Shown here in pieces: positions 1 through 5,377 of a DNA stretch of 7,487 nucleotides. Source of the DNA: Thermococcus sp. (GTDB lineage Archaea > Methanobacteriota_B > Thermococci > Thermococcales > Thermococcaceae); assembly GCA_026987155.1 (NCBI GenBank), contig JALSNG010000092.1, positions 1 through 7,487 on the forward strand, given 5' to 3'. The stretch's first letter is position 1, and the number at the start of each line of letters is the position of its first letter. The translations under genes were made by a program, and so were the position numbers. The notes beneath the pieces were generated by a model. The model was given only the letters and a program-made list of their open reading frames with translations, was not told the DNA's origin and did no database searches.

Positions 1-658
1 TGAGAACGATTCCAAGTGTCAGAGCGGGCAGAATCAGGTGCCTCACCGAGCTCACCAGCGCGTCCCAGTTCCCGGTTATTATGCTGTCCAGGACGTAGAG
101 GCCTGTTACCGCGTGGAGGTTTATTCCGGGGTCGAGTCTGCCCGAAGTGGGCAGCCAGTGCAGGTGGATTCCGAAGAGGTACTGGAGCATCATGCCGAAC
201 CAGGGTATAAAGAGCGTGTAAGCGACGATGCTGTAGACCCTCATGGCACTATCGGTCTTCGTCCCCTTCTTCGTTGCCCCTATCACTCCCGTGAGGAGGC
301 CGAGGAGAACGCTGACGGTGAAGGCCCAGAGGGCCAGCTCAAGCGTCGCCGGAAAGCGCTGGGCTATGTAGTCCCACACGGGCTTCCCCATTGGGAATGC
401 AAGGGTAACGCCGAAATCGCCGTGGAGAACGCCCTTGAGGTAGTCGAAGTACTGAACGTGAAGGGGCTTGTTCAGTCCCGCCATCTCCATCAGGTGCTGC
501 AATTGTTCAGGGGGGATATTCTTGGTTCCCACAACCGCCATGACCGGGTTTCCTGGGAGGATTCTCAGGAAGAAGAACACGAGGGTGTAGAGAATGAGGA
601 TCGTGGGGATAATCATAAGCGCCCTGATTAGTATGTATTGTCCAAGTCCCCTACCCAT
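1..658 (-). CDS. DppB-like ABC transporter permease, N-terminal 219 residues (partial)
   Basis: This is an inner-membrane permease of the dipeptide/oligopeptide (family 5) ABC importer class, which pairs with a second permease and two ATPases to move the ligand delivered by the binding protein. Starting at ATG 658, the 219 readable residues run without a stop to the window edge, so the C-terminus lies outside. Residues about 8-33 form a long hydrophobic first helix, followed by the family-typical RILPGNP (32-38). The soluble loop around 45-100 has GLNKPLHVQYFDYLKG and HGDFG (79-83). RFPATLELAL (101-110) leads into helix 2 (about 107-128), a third helix spans about 141-165, and LPALTLG (210-216) opens the next one. 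AGGGGTGAG lies a few bases upstream of the ATG. The gene follows the binding-protein gene by 44 nt on the same strand, so they are almost certainly cotranscribed. The rest of the operon (second permease, ATPases) is expected to the left. Family call is firm; substrate is not determined. Confidence 0.93.
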   Translation of the reverse strand, partial: MGRGLGQYILIRALMIIPTILILYTLVFFFLRILPGNPVMAVVGTKNIPPEQLQHLMEMAGLNKPLHVQYFDYLKGVLHGDFGVTLAFPMGKPVWDYIAQRFPATLELALWAFTVSVLLGLLTGVIGATKKGTKTDSAMRVYSIVAYTLFIPWFGMMLQYLFGIHLHWLPTSGRLDPGINLHAVTGLYVLDSIITGNWDALVSSVRHLILPALTLGIVL

Positions 659-685
659 ATTCTCACCCCTTTAGGCTGAAAGAAG

Positions 686-709
686 GGAGTGAAAAAAGAA
701 AATCACTCC
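686..709 (-). terminator. Stem-loop with U-rich loop between binding-protein and permease genes
   Basis: Read on the minus strand, GGAGTGA pairs with TCACTCC across a 10-nt loop TTTTCTTTTT, and the hairpin begins at the stop codon of the binding-protein gene. Archaeal RNA polymerase can terminate on T-rich non-template tracts, and a stable stem can also protect the 3' end of the upstream message. I infer partial termination or RNA processing that would leave more binding protein than permease, as is common in ABC operons. It cannot be a full stop, because the permease has no clear promoter of its own. Confidence 0.45.
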
Positions 710-2268
710 TTATAGAGGGTCGAGTAATGGAATATCATGTCAGGACCTATGGTCACGCCCTTGACGTTCTTCTGGGTCACGACGAAGAGCTTGCCCTGTA
801 TCAGCGGTATGTACGGAACGTCCTGGGCGAGTATCTTCTGCACCTGTTCGTAGAGCTTCGTCCTCTCCTTCTGGTCGCTCAACCGCTGGGCCTTTGTAAG
901 CAACTCGTCCACAGTGGGGTTGGAGTAGCCGGTTCCCGCCCACTTGTTGGCGCCGCTCTTGAGGAACGGCGTGGTGTAGTCATCAGGGTCGAGGTAGTCC
1001 GGATACCAACCAAACATGTAGACCTGCATCTGGCCGTTCCTTGCGTAGTCGGTGTATGTCCCCCATTCGGCGCTCTTTATCGTGACTTTCACCATTCCGG
1101 TCTTCTCCCACTGCTCCTTGAGCATCTGGGCGAGGTCCGCCTCGGTGTCGCCGTAGTGGGTCGGCGTGTACCAGAGCTGTATCTGGAGCGGGTTGCTCTC
1201 GGAGTAGCCGGCCTCACTGAGGAGCTTCTTTGCCAGCTCGATGTTGCCGTCGCCGTACTTTTCCTTGAAGACATCCAGGTGACTCCACATTCCGTTCGGA
1301 ACCAGGCTGTAGAGGGGCTCTACCGTTCCCATAAAGACCTTCTGGGCTATCTCCGGCCTGTTAACTGCTGCAGCAAGCGCCTGCCTGACCTTGACGTTGT
1401 TTGTAGGTTCGTTCTTCGTGTTGAAGCAGACGTAGCGGATGAAGCCGCCCGGAACCTCAATGACGTTGAAGTTTTTGTCCTTCTTGAGACTCTCTATGTC
1501 GCTCGGCCTGAGCGTCCTCCAGGCGATGTCTATCTCGCCGTTCTGAAGTGCGAGGCGCATAGTTGACGCGTCGCGGTAGAACTTGATGATTATCTTTTCC
1601 GTTTTGGGCTTCTCGCCGTAGTAGTTCGGGTTGGCCTCGAGTACGAGCTCCTCATCGCGCACCCACTTGGTTATCTTGTAGGGACCTGCACCGCCATAGG
1701 TTGCGTCGCTGTCGATTTTATCGTTATCGTACTTGGGACTGACCGGGAAATAGGGTGGGGTCGTGAGAAGGGCCAGGAAGTACGCGGTTGGTTGCTTGAG
1801 GTGGAAGACGACGGTGTAGTCGTCCTTGGCTTCCACCTTGTCCACAAAGTCCGTGACGAGCCATGAAGGATCGCCCTGAATCTTCATTACCCTCTCGATG
1901 CTCCTGACAACGTCCTTAGCTGTTAGGGGAGTTCCGTCCGCGAATTTGAGGCCTTTCCTCAGGTGGAAGGTCCAAACGGTCGAATTCTCGTTGACCTCCC
2001 AGCTCTCGGCTAAAGCCGGCTCAATTTCGAGGGTTCCGGGTTTGTACTTCACAAGGCCCTCCATGACGTTGTTGAGGACCTCCCAGGTGTAGAAGTCGTA
2101 AGCGTTGGCCGGGTCGAGGTCCGTCACCTTATCCGTCACGCCGATTACCAGCTGCTTCGCGGGCGCGGAGGTCGTGCTCGTCTCTCCACCCCCTCCAATG
2201 CAGCCGCTTGCCACCACAGAAAAAACAACCAAAAACATTAAAGCCAAGGTAGCTCCTTTCCTGGACAT
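703..2268 (-). CDS. Family 5 ABC transporter substrate-binding lipoprotein (peptide/oligosaccharide type)
   Basis: Extracellular, membrane-anchored solute receptor of the DppA/OppA family (SBP_bac_5), 521 aa, a usual length. Residues 1-22 are a signal peptide (SRK, then hydrophobic LALMFLVVFSVVA) ending in a lipobox ASGC with Cys23. A Gly/Ser/Thr linker (about 25-37) follows, typical of archaeal lipoproteins. The family signature covers about 83-125: EPALAESWEVNENSTVWTF, then LRKGLKFADGTPLTAKDVV. Other typical segments are GAGPYKI (193-199), NPNYYG (213-218), VRQALAAAVNR (294-304) and GWYPDYLDPDDY (420-431). The start at 2268 is supported by GGTGA (2275-2279) and by the signal peptide beginning there. 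It heads the operon with the permease at 658. In Thermococcales this family takes up peptides, but also cello- and other oligosaccharides, so the ligand cannot be read from the sequence. Confidence in family is very high, in substrate low. Confidence 0.96.
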   Translation of the reverse strand: MSRKGATLALMFLVVFSVVASGCIGGGGETSTTSAPAKQLVIGVTDKVTDLDPANAYDFYTWEVLNNVMEGLVKYKPGTLEIEPALAESWEVNENSTVWTFHLRKGLKFADGTPLTAKDVVRSIERVMKIQGDPSWLVTDFVDKVEAKDDYTVVFHLKQPTAYFLALLTTPPYFPVSPKYDNDKIDSDATYGGAGPYKITKWVRDEELVLEANPNYYGEKPKTEKIIIKFYRDASTMRLALQNGEIDIAWRTLRPSDIESLKKDKNFNVIEVPGGFIRYVCFNTKNEPTNNVKVRQALAAAVNRPEIAQKVFMGTVEPLYSLVPNGMWSHLDVFKEKYGDGNIELAKKLLSEAGYSESNPLQIQLWYTPTHYGDTEADLAQMLKEQWEKTGMVKVTIKSAEWGTYTDYARNGQMQVYMFGWYPDYLDPDDYTTPFLKSGANKWAGTGYSNPTVDELLTKAQRLSDQKERTKLYEQVQKILAQDVPYIPLIQGKLFVVTQKNVKGVTIGPDMIFHYSTLYKE

Positions 2269-2304
2269 AAAGCTTCACCATTGGGTAGGTATGTCCGTCC
2301 ACAG

Positions 2305-2318
2305 TTTTAAACTTTTCG
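2305..2318 (-). promoter_or_regulatory. Probable BRE/TATA promoter of the ABC transporter operon
   Basis: On the minus strand CGAAAAGTTTAAAA reads as a purine-rich BRE followed by a TATA-like box. About 24 nt downstream (near 2283) would be the transcription start, giving a leader of roughly 14 nt that still contains the GGTGA ribosome binding site. The box also contains GTTTTAAAC, which matches the short SurR half motif GTT-N3-AAC, but an AT-rich box can produce this by chance. Confidence 0.6.
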
Positions 2319-2402
2319 TAGTTAGATTTATCGTACTGTAAAAGTTCGAAAATCCTGGCGTGAAGCACAAGACTGATAAAGGGGAGGTTCGAAGGGACGA
2401 AC

Positions 2403-3113
2403 ATGAGATGGGAGGAGTGGAAGCCGTTCTACCTCCGCATAGCCCGGGAGATGGGATATTCGGTTGAAGAGGACAGAAAATCCGCCAGAATTCTGAGAGC
2501 GCTGCTCCTTGAGGGTGATGAATACCTCCTGAGGGATGAATTGGCCCCAGTAGTTGGGGACAGGGCCTACATCCTTGGAGCTGGACCAAGTTTAGAGACC
2601 GCACTGGAAGAGCATGACTTCTCGGATGGAACGCTTATAGCGGCTGATGGGGCAACATCAGCGCTTCTTGAAAGGAACATCGTCCCAGATATAATCGTTA
2701 CCGACCTCGACGGCAGGATTTCAGATTTAAAGCTCGCCAATGATAAGGGGGCATTCATGGCAATCCATTCCCATGGCGACAACGTTGATAAACTTACCTC
2801 ATATGTTCCCTTCCTGTCGAGAATCCTTGGAACAACTCAAACTGAGCCCCTGGACATAATTTATAACTTCGGTGGCTTTACTGACGGCGACAGGGCGGCT
2901 TTCTTAGCGGAAGAGCTCGGTGCGAGGGAGATAATTCTGGTCGGGTTTGACTTCGGCGAGACCGTGGGGAGGTGGAGCAAGCCGGGATTGAGGGAACACA
3001 TTCCGGTCTGGGAAAGCAAGAGGAAGAAGTTTGAGTTCGCGAAGGAACTGCTGGAATGGCTTGAGAAGAACGGAAAGGCGAGGATAAAGTATATGACCCC
3101 AGGGGGTAGATAG
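2403..3113 (+). CDS. mptE: Archaeal 6-hydroxymethyl-7,8-dihydropterin diphosphokinase (MptE, DUF115 family)
   Basis: Cytosolic enzyme that transfers diphosphate from ATP to 6-hydroxymethyl-7,8-dihydropterin, making the activated pterin used for folate/methanopterin-type cofactors. It is the archaeal non-homologous replacement for FolK. The protein is 236 aa, as expected for COG1634. Visible conserved blocks are GAGPSLE (59-65, glycine-rich nucleotide loop), ADGATSALLE (81-90), PDIIVTDLDG (95-104), HSHGDN (122-127), NFGGFTDGDRA (155-165) and LVGFDFGE (179-186). The N-terminal MRWEEWKPFY fits the way Thermococcales members begin. No in-frame start codon occurs just upstream, so ATG 2403 is the best choice although the GGAGG at 2384-2388 is about 14 nt away, which is long. 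It is divergent from the transporter operon across a 134-bp gap and appears monocistronic. I could not settle on a clear TATA box. Function by family is firm. Confidence 0.93.
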   Translation: MRWEEWKPFYLRIAREMGYSVEEDRKSARILRALLLEGDEYLLRDELAPVVGDRAYILGAGPSLETALEEHDFSDGTLIAADGATSALLERNIVPDIIVTDLDGRISDLKLANDKGAFMAIHSHGDNVDKLTSYVPFLSRILGTTQTEPLDIIYNFGGFTDGDRAAFLAEELGAREIILVGFDFGETVGRWSKPGLREHIPVWESKRKKFEFAKELLEWLEKNGKARIKYMTPGGR

Positions 3114-3117
3114 TCCC

Positions 3118-3201
3118 AGAACCCTCCACAAAGACCTTCCACGGGTAAAACACCACTCCTTCGTTTATCTCGTACCGCTTACCCATCACGATTTTCTCCT
3201 T
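3118..3201 (-). pseudogene. Possible short gene remnant on the minus strand after mptE
   Basis: Reading leftward, AAGGAG precedes GTG-ATG, and the frame then gives MGKRYEINEG, VVFYPWKVFV and EGSGT before it runs antisense into the end of mptE, where the composition becomes Ser/Pro/Arg-rich and shadow-like. The first 25 or so residues look protein-like, with a ribosome binding site at a plausible distance. The frame has no stop of its own outside mptE. I do not recognise it. It may be the truncated start of an old gene or chance. Confidence 0.22.
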
Positions 3202-3229
3202 GAGACACAAGGCCGAGCATCAAAGGGGT

Positions 3230-3234
3230 AAAAA
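3230..3234 (-). terminator. Short T5 tract after the 3241-4077 gene
   Basis: On the minus strand a CTTTTTACC run begins about 6 nt after the TGA stop. Short T-tracts can terminate archaeal transcription. No stem is visible, so this is a weak call. Confidence 0.3.
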
Positions 3235-3240
3235 GTGTGG

Positions 3241-4077
3241 TCAGCTCAAATCCTTGAGTTTCCTCACCTTTCCTCCCTTTATCTCCACGTAGCCCTGCTT
3301 TTTGAGGAAGTGGAGGACCTCTTCAAGTGCCCGCTTTGAAAAGTTGATAACAAGAGTGCCCTTTTCGGTTGGTATCGCTATGGGTGTCGCTCGTATGAAA
3401 CTCCTAACGAGCTCGTCCCCGTCAACTCTCTCGTCCCCCAAAGCTTTGAGGATTTCGTTGGCGAGAATTGATCTACCAATCAGGGCAAAATAAGCCTTCA
3501 GGAGCTCGTCTTCAGAAAAATACTTCGAGGCAATTCTCCCGAGGACGTTTATTTTAGCTATATCGACTTCGAGTATCTCAAAAGTGTACCCCATTTCCAA
3601 GTCCGTAAAGGCAAACTGCTTGGCGATCTTTTCAGCCCCCTCGGGATTATTCACAAGCTCAAATGGGAACTTGAACTGGAAATAGAGCTCATCCACCTTA
3701 ACATTGTCTTTGAGCCTAATAATATCCCCAGAGTAGTCGATCGCATTGTTGGCCGCGAGCTGGTCGAGGATTTCAGCAACCCATGGACCCTCCTTCAGGA
3801 GATTCTCAAAATGCTCCCCATTCTTAAGGTGTTCGAGAAGGTGGAAAAGGCTATCCCTGAAGGCAGTGAAACCCTCCATTATCGCCTCCCTGTCACCGGC
3901 GTCAAAAACTTCAATCTGCGCCCGGATCTCTTCGAGAGTCCCCTCCATCATGTAGCCAACGAAACTCTCATACCCCAGAACTTCACGAATCTCAAACTTC
4001 ACCCCGGCTTCCTTCAACTCCCTGAGAAAAGCCTCTTTAACACTCTCGCCCTTAACCTCAAACCTCAACCCAATCAC
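3241..4077 (-). CDS. Conserved-looking hypothetical protein, 275-278 aa, function unknown
   Basis: I do not recognise this family. It is a soluble, charged, Glu/Lys-rich protein with no signal peptide, transmembrane segment or cysteines. Residues 4-60 look like an alpha/beta unit (LRFEVKGESVKEAFLRELKE, then VKFEIREVLGYESFVGYM). Residues 60-120 are helical, about 160-175 form a strand-rich stretch, and 180-215 are helical. The C-terminal about 245-275 (KRALEEVLHFLKKQGYVEIKGGKVRKL) has the helix-then-beta-wing look of a winged-helix half, so nucleic-acid or protein binding is possible, but this is inference. The longest frame begins at GTG 4077, but TTG 4068 is the better start. It sits 4 nt after a perfect GGTGAT (4078-4073), and the predicted transcription start near 4080 leaves no leader for GTG 4077. 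It has its own promoter and appears monocistronic. Intact frame and codon use like the neighbours support a real gene. Confidence 0.8.
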   Translation of the reverse strand: MIGLRFEVKGESVKEAFLRELKEAGVKFEIREVLGYESFVGYMMEGTLEEIRAQIEVFDAGDREAIMEGFTAFRDSLFHLLEHLKNGEHFENLLKEGPWVAEILDQLAANNAIDYSGDIIRLKDNVKVDELYFQFKFPFELVNNPEGAEKIAKQFAFTDLEMGYTFEILEVDIAKINVLGRIASKYFSEDELLKAYFALIGRSILANEILKALGDERVDGDELVRSFIRATPIAIPTEKGTLVINFSKRALEEVLHFLKKQGYVEIKGGKVRKLKDLS

Positions 4078-4100
4078 CTAACACGAGAAAGTCGGGACTC

Positions 4101-4114
4101 CTTAAAGCTTTTTT
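4101..4114 (-). promoter_or_regulatory. Probable promoter of the hypothetical gene at 3241-4077
   Basis: The minus strand reads AAAAAAGCTTTAAG, a good Thermococcales-style BRE plus TATA-like box. Counting about 24 nt from the box puts the start near 4080, directly in front of the AGGTGAT ribosome binding site. This favours TTG 4068 over GTG 4077 as the initiator. Confidence 0.6.
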
Positions 4115-4143
4115 GGAAAATAAAATAGAGAAACGGTGGTGCC

Positions 4144-4251
4144 TCAATCTGGCCAGCGGGGCCGGACTTTACGCTCGAACTCCCTGAGGGAAACTTCGGC
4201 CTGGGTCCATCTTAGGGCAACGCTTCCATCGACAACTGCCTCTGGCATCAT
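4144..4251 (-). CDS. Short 35-codon ORF with strong expression signals, possibly a truncated PIN-type gene start
   Basis: ATG-ATG at 4251/4248 opens a frame of 35 residues ending in TGA: MMPEAVVDGSVALRW, then TQAEVSLREFERKV and RPRWPD. It is too short for most gene finders. The ribosome binding site GGAGGTGAT (4264-4256) is the best in the window, 4-5 nt from the ATG, and a BRE/TATA-like box lies at the right distance upstream. VVDGSVALRW (residues 6-15) resembles the first strand of VapC PIN domains (VVDASVALKW, with Asp8 as the first catalytic acid), so it may be the stub of a lost toxin gene. The remainder is helical and charged and does not clearly continue a PIN fold. It could equally be a functional microprotein. 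An operator matching the glycolytic motif covers its 5' leader. The signals are seen; the identity is inference. Confidence 0.5.
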   Translation of the reverse strand: MMPEAVVDGSVALRWTQAEVSLREFERKVRPRWPD

Positions 4252-4254
4252 ATA

Positions 4255-4271
4255 TATCACCTCCAGTGATA
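4255..4271. promoter_or_regulatory. Perfect Thermococcales glycolytic motif (TGM) operator
   Basis: The sequence TATCAC-CTCCA-GTGATA matches the published TGM consensus TATCAC-N5-GTGATA with no mismatch. In Thermococcales this site is bound by the TrmB-like regulator Tgr/TrmBL1. Downstream of the TATA box it represses in the absence of maltodextrin-type sugars; upstream of the BRE it activates. Here it overlaps the predicted start (about 4267) and the ribosome binding site of the leftward 35-codon ORF, which is the repressing arrangement. Half of the motif coincides with GGTGAT of the ribosome binding site, so part of the match is constrained for another reason. Confidence 0.65.
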
Positions 4272-4285
4272 CATACTGACCAAAT

Positions 4286-4300
4286 ACGTAAAAGTTTTGC
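4286..4300 (-). promoter_or_regulatory. Probable leftward promoter of the 35-codon ORF
   Basis: The minus strand reads GCAAAACTTTTACGT: an A-rich BRE (4300-4295) followed by a TATA-like CTTTTACG. The predicted start is about 4267, giving a leader of roughly 16 nt containing GGAGGTGAT. Confidence 0.5.
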
Positions 4301-4311
4301 GGTAATGTAAC

Positions 4312-4324
4312 TGTCATATCGACA
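4312..4324. promoter_or_regulatory. Palindrome copy 1, TGTCATATCGACA, putative operator
   Basis: A 13-bp interrupted palindrome with TGTC and GACA arms, matching copy 2 at 10 of 13 positions. It ends 11 bp before the BRE of the leftward promoter. The cognate regulator is unknown to me. Confidence 0.4.
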
Positions 4325-4352
4325 ATATTAAGTGAAAAACCAAGTAGAATTT

Positions 4353-4365
4353 TGTCAATTTGACA
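4353..4365. promoter_or_regulatory. Palindrome copy 2, TGTCAATTTGACA, putative operator
   Basis: A perfect 6+1+6 palindrome located 6 bp upstream of the BRE of the rightward promoter. It lies 41 bp from copy 1 centre to centre, close to four helical turns, so both sites would face the same side of the DNA. A dimeric regulator acting on both divergent promoters is inferred. Confidence 0.45.
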
Positions 4366-4371
4366 TCAAGA

Positions 4372-4386
4372 AGAAAGGTTAAAAAA
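4372..4386 (+). promoter_or_regulatory. Probable promoter of the Sm-like/mobB operon
   Basis: AGAAAG followed by GTTAAAAAA reads as BRE plus TATA. The start would be near 4406, giving about a 12-nt leader with the GGTGG ribosome binding site at 4408-4412, and favouring ATG 4418 as the first codon. Confidence 0.55.
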
Positions 4387-4417
4387 CGGACTCCAAATAG
4401 CCGCACCGGTGGGGGAA

Positions 4418-4633
4418 ATGGGTGAAAAACAGTACCTCCTCGACAAAACGCTCGAAGGGTGGAAAGGAAAGAGAATAGCAGTTGGTATTGGAAGCGAGAC
4501 CAGCTTTTCAGGACTCCTCGAGGACTTCGACGAGGAGGTAATTCTTCTTCGAGAGGTTACGGATTATGCGGGAAATAAAGCCAAGGAGCTAATAGTAAAG
4601 ATAGAAGACCTCAACTGGATAACGCTCCTCTGA
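4418..4633 (+). CDS. Small Sm-like (LSm fold) protein, 71 aa
   Basis: The size and strand pattern fit an Sm/LSm-type five-stranded barrel. There is an N-terminal helix (about 5-15), then KRIAVGIGSETSFSGLLEDFDEEVILL (18-44), corresponding to Sm1 with the conserved F-x-G-x-L and a downstream Asp. A second strand pair follows (KELIVKIEDLNWITLL, 56-71) in place of Sm2. The canonical uridine-pocket residues are not evident: no M-N after the Asp of Sm1 and no R-G in Sm2. It may therefore be a divergent LSm with a different ligand, or an Sm-fold protein that does not bind RNA in the classical way. The frame is open back to GTG 4409, but ATG 4418 has GGTGG at a good distance and fits the predicted transcription start. 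mobB starts 9 nt after its stop, so the two are translated from one message. Exact function is unknown. Confidence 0.75.
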   Translation: MGEKQYLLDKTLEGWKGKRIAVGIGSETSFSGLLEDFDEEVILLREVTDYAGNKAKELIVKIEDLNWITLL

Positions 4634-4642
4634 GGTGGGAGA

Positions 4643-5377
4643 ATGAGGGGCGTAGCCTTCGTTGGCTTCAAGAAGAGCGGGAAAACGACGACGGTTGAGG
4701 CGGTTGCGAGGGTTCTGAAGGAACGCGGCTACCGGGTGGCAATAGCCAAGAGCATGCACGCCGACTTCGACAGGGAAGGGAGCGATACGTGGCGCTTCTC
4801 AAAAGTCGCCGATACGGTTTTGGTCAGGGCAAATGACACCGATGCACTGCTCTTCAACGCCAAGGACATCAACGCGCTCTTCTCGATGGTCTCAGCCGAT
4901 TTTCTCCTGCTTGAGGGCTTCAAGTCCCTCCGGCACGTCCCCAAGGTGGTATGCGCGAGGAGCGAGGAAGAGGTCAGGGAGCTCAACGACGGTCTCGCGA
5001 TAGCGGTGAGTGGGGTCATTGCCTCAACCGGCGTTGATGAGTTGGATGGTCTCCAGGTTATAGATGCCACCAAAGAGCCGGAAAAGTTAGCGGATTTAGT
5101 GGAAAAGAGGGCCTTCATGCTTCCCAACATAGACTGCGGCCTCTGCGGCTTCCGCTGTGCGGAAATGGCGAGGATGATAGTGAGCGGCGAGAAAACGCTG
5201 AGGGACTGCGTGGTTCTAAGCTCAAAGCCCAAGGTGACCGTTAAGATAGACGGGCAACCATTGCCCATGAAGGACTGGGTGCAGGAGCTCGTCGAGAAAA
5301 CTATCAAAGGCATGCTCTCGGCGATGAAGGGCTACCGCGAGGGGAAGAGGATAGAGATAGTGATTAGGGAAGAGTAG
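4643..5377 (+). CDS. mobB: MobB-type GTPase with C-terminal four-cysteine (Fe-S-like) region
   Basis: P-loop NTPase of the MobB family, which in bacteria assists MobA in adding GMP to molybdopterin. In Thermococcales the related cofactor mostly carries tungsten. The 244-aa protein has Walker A GFKKSGKT (8-15), a switch-like region DREGSDTWRFSKVAD (43-57) and a Walker B-like ADFLLLEGF (85-93). It is longer than the roughly 170-aa bacterial MobB. Residues about 161-190 hold Cys165, Cys168, Cys172 and Cys189 in the pattern C-x2-C-x3-C-x16-C with glycines, like 4Fe-4S domains of the CGxCG...C type. After this comes a C-terminal tail (about 197-244) ending in a short beta segment. The ribosome binding site GAGGTG overlaps the TGA of the Sm-like gene, so coupling is likely. 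MobB family is well supported; cluster binding is inferred from cysteine spacing. Confidence 0.9.
   Translation: MRGVAFVGFKKSGKTTTVEAVARVLKERGYRVAIAKSMHADFDREGSDTWRFSKVADTVLVRANDTDALLFNAKDINALFSMVSADFLLLEGFKSLRHVPKVVCARSEEEVRELNDGLAIAVSGVIASTGVDELDGLQVIDATKEPEKLADLVEKRAFMLPNIDCGLCGFRCAEMARMIVSGEKTLRDCVVLSSKPKVTVKIDGQPLPMKDWVQELVEKTIKGMLSAMKGYREGKRIEIVIREE

Noticed and set aside
38..631. Open 197-codon frame on the plus strand opposite the permease
   Set aside because: It is an antisense shadow: the minus-strand frame encodes a clear DppB-type permease with hydrophobic helices and family motifs.
727..1566. 279-codon plus-strand frame opposite the binding protein
   Set aside because: Antisense of a GC-rich gene; the opposite strand carries an unmistakable family 5 binding protein and this frame has no recognisable motifs or ribosome binding site.
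4409..4417. GTG 4409 as the start of the Sm-like protein
   Set aside because: It has no ribosome binding site and would lie about 3 nt from the predicted transcript start; ATG 4418 has GGTGG in front.
4729..5313. 194-codon minus-strand frame opposite mobB
   Set aside because: Ser/Thr-rich shadow of the MobB frame, without start signals.
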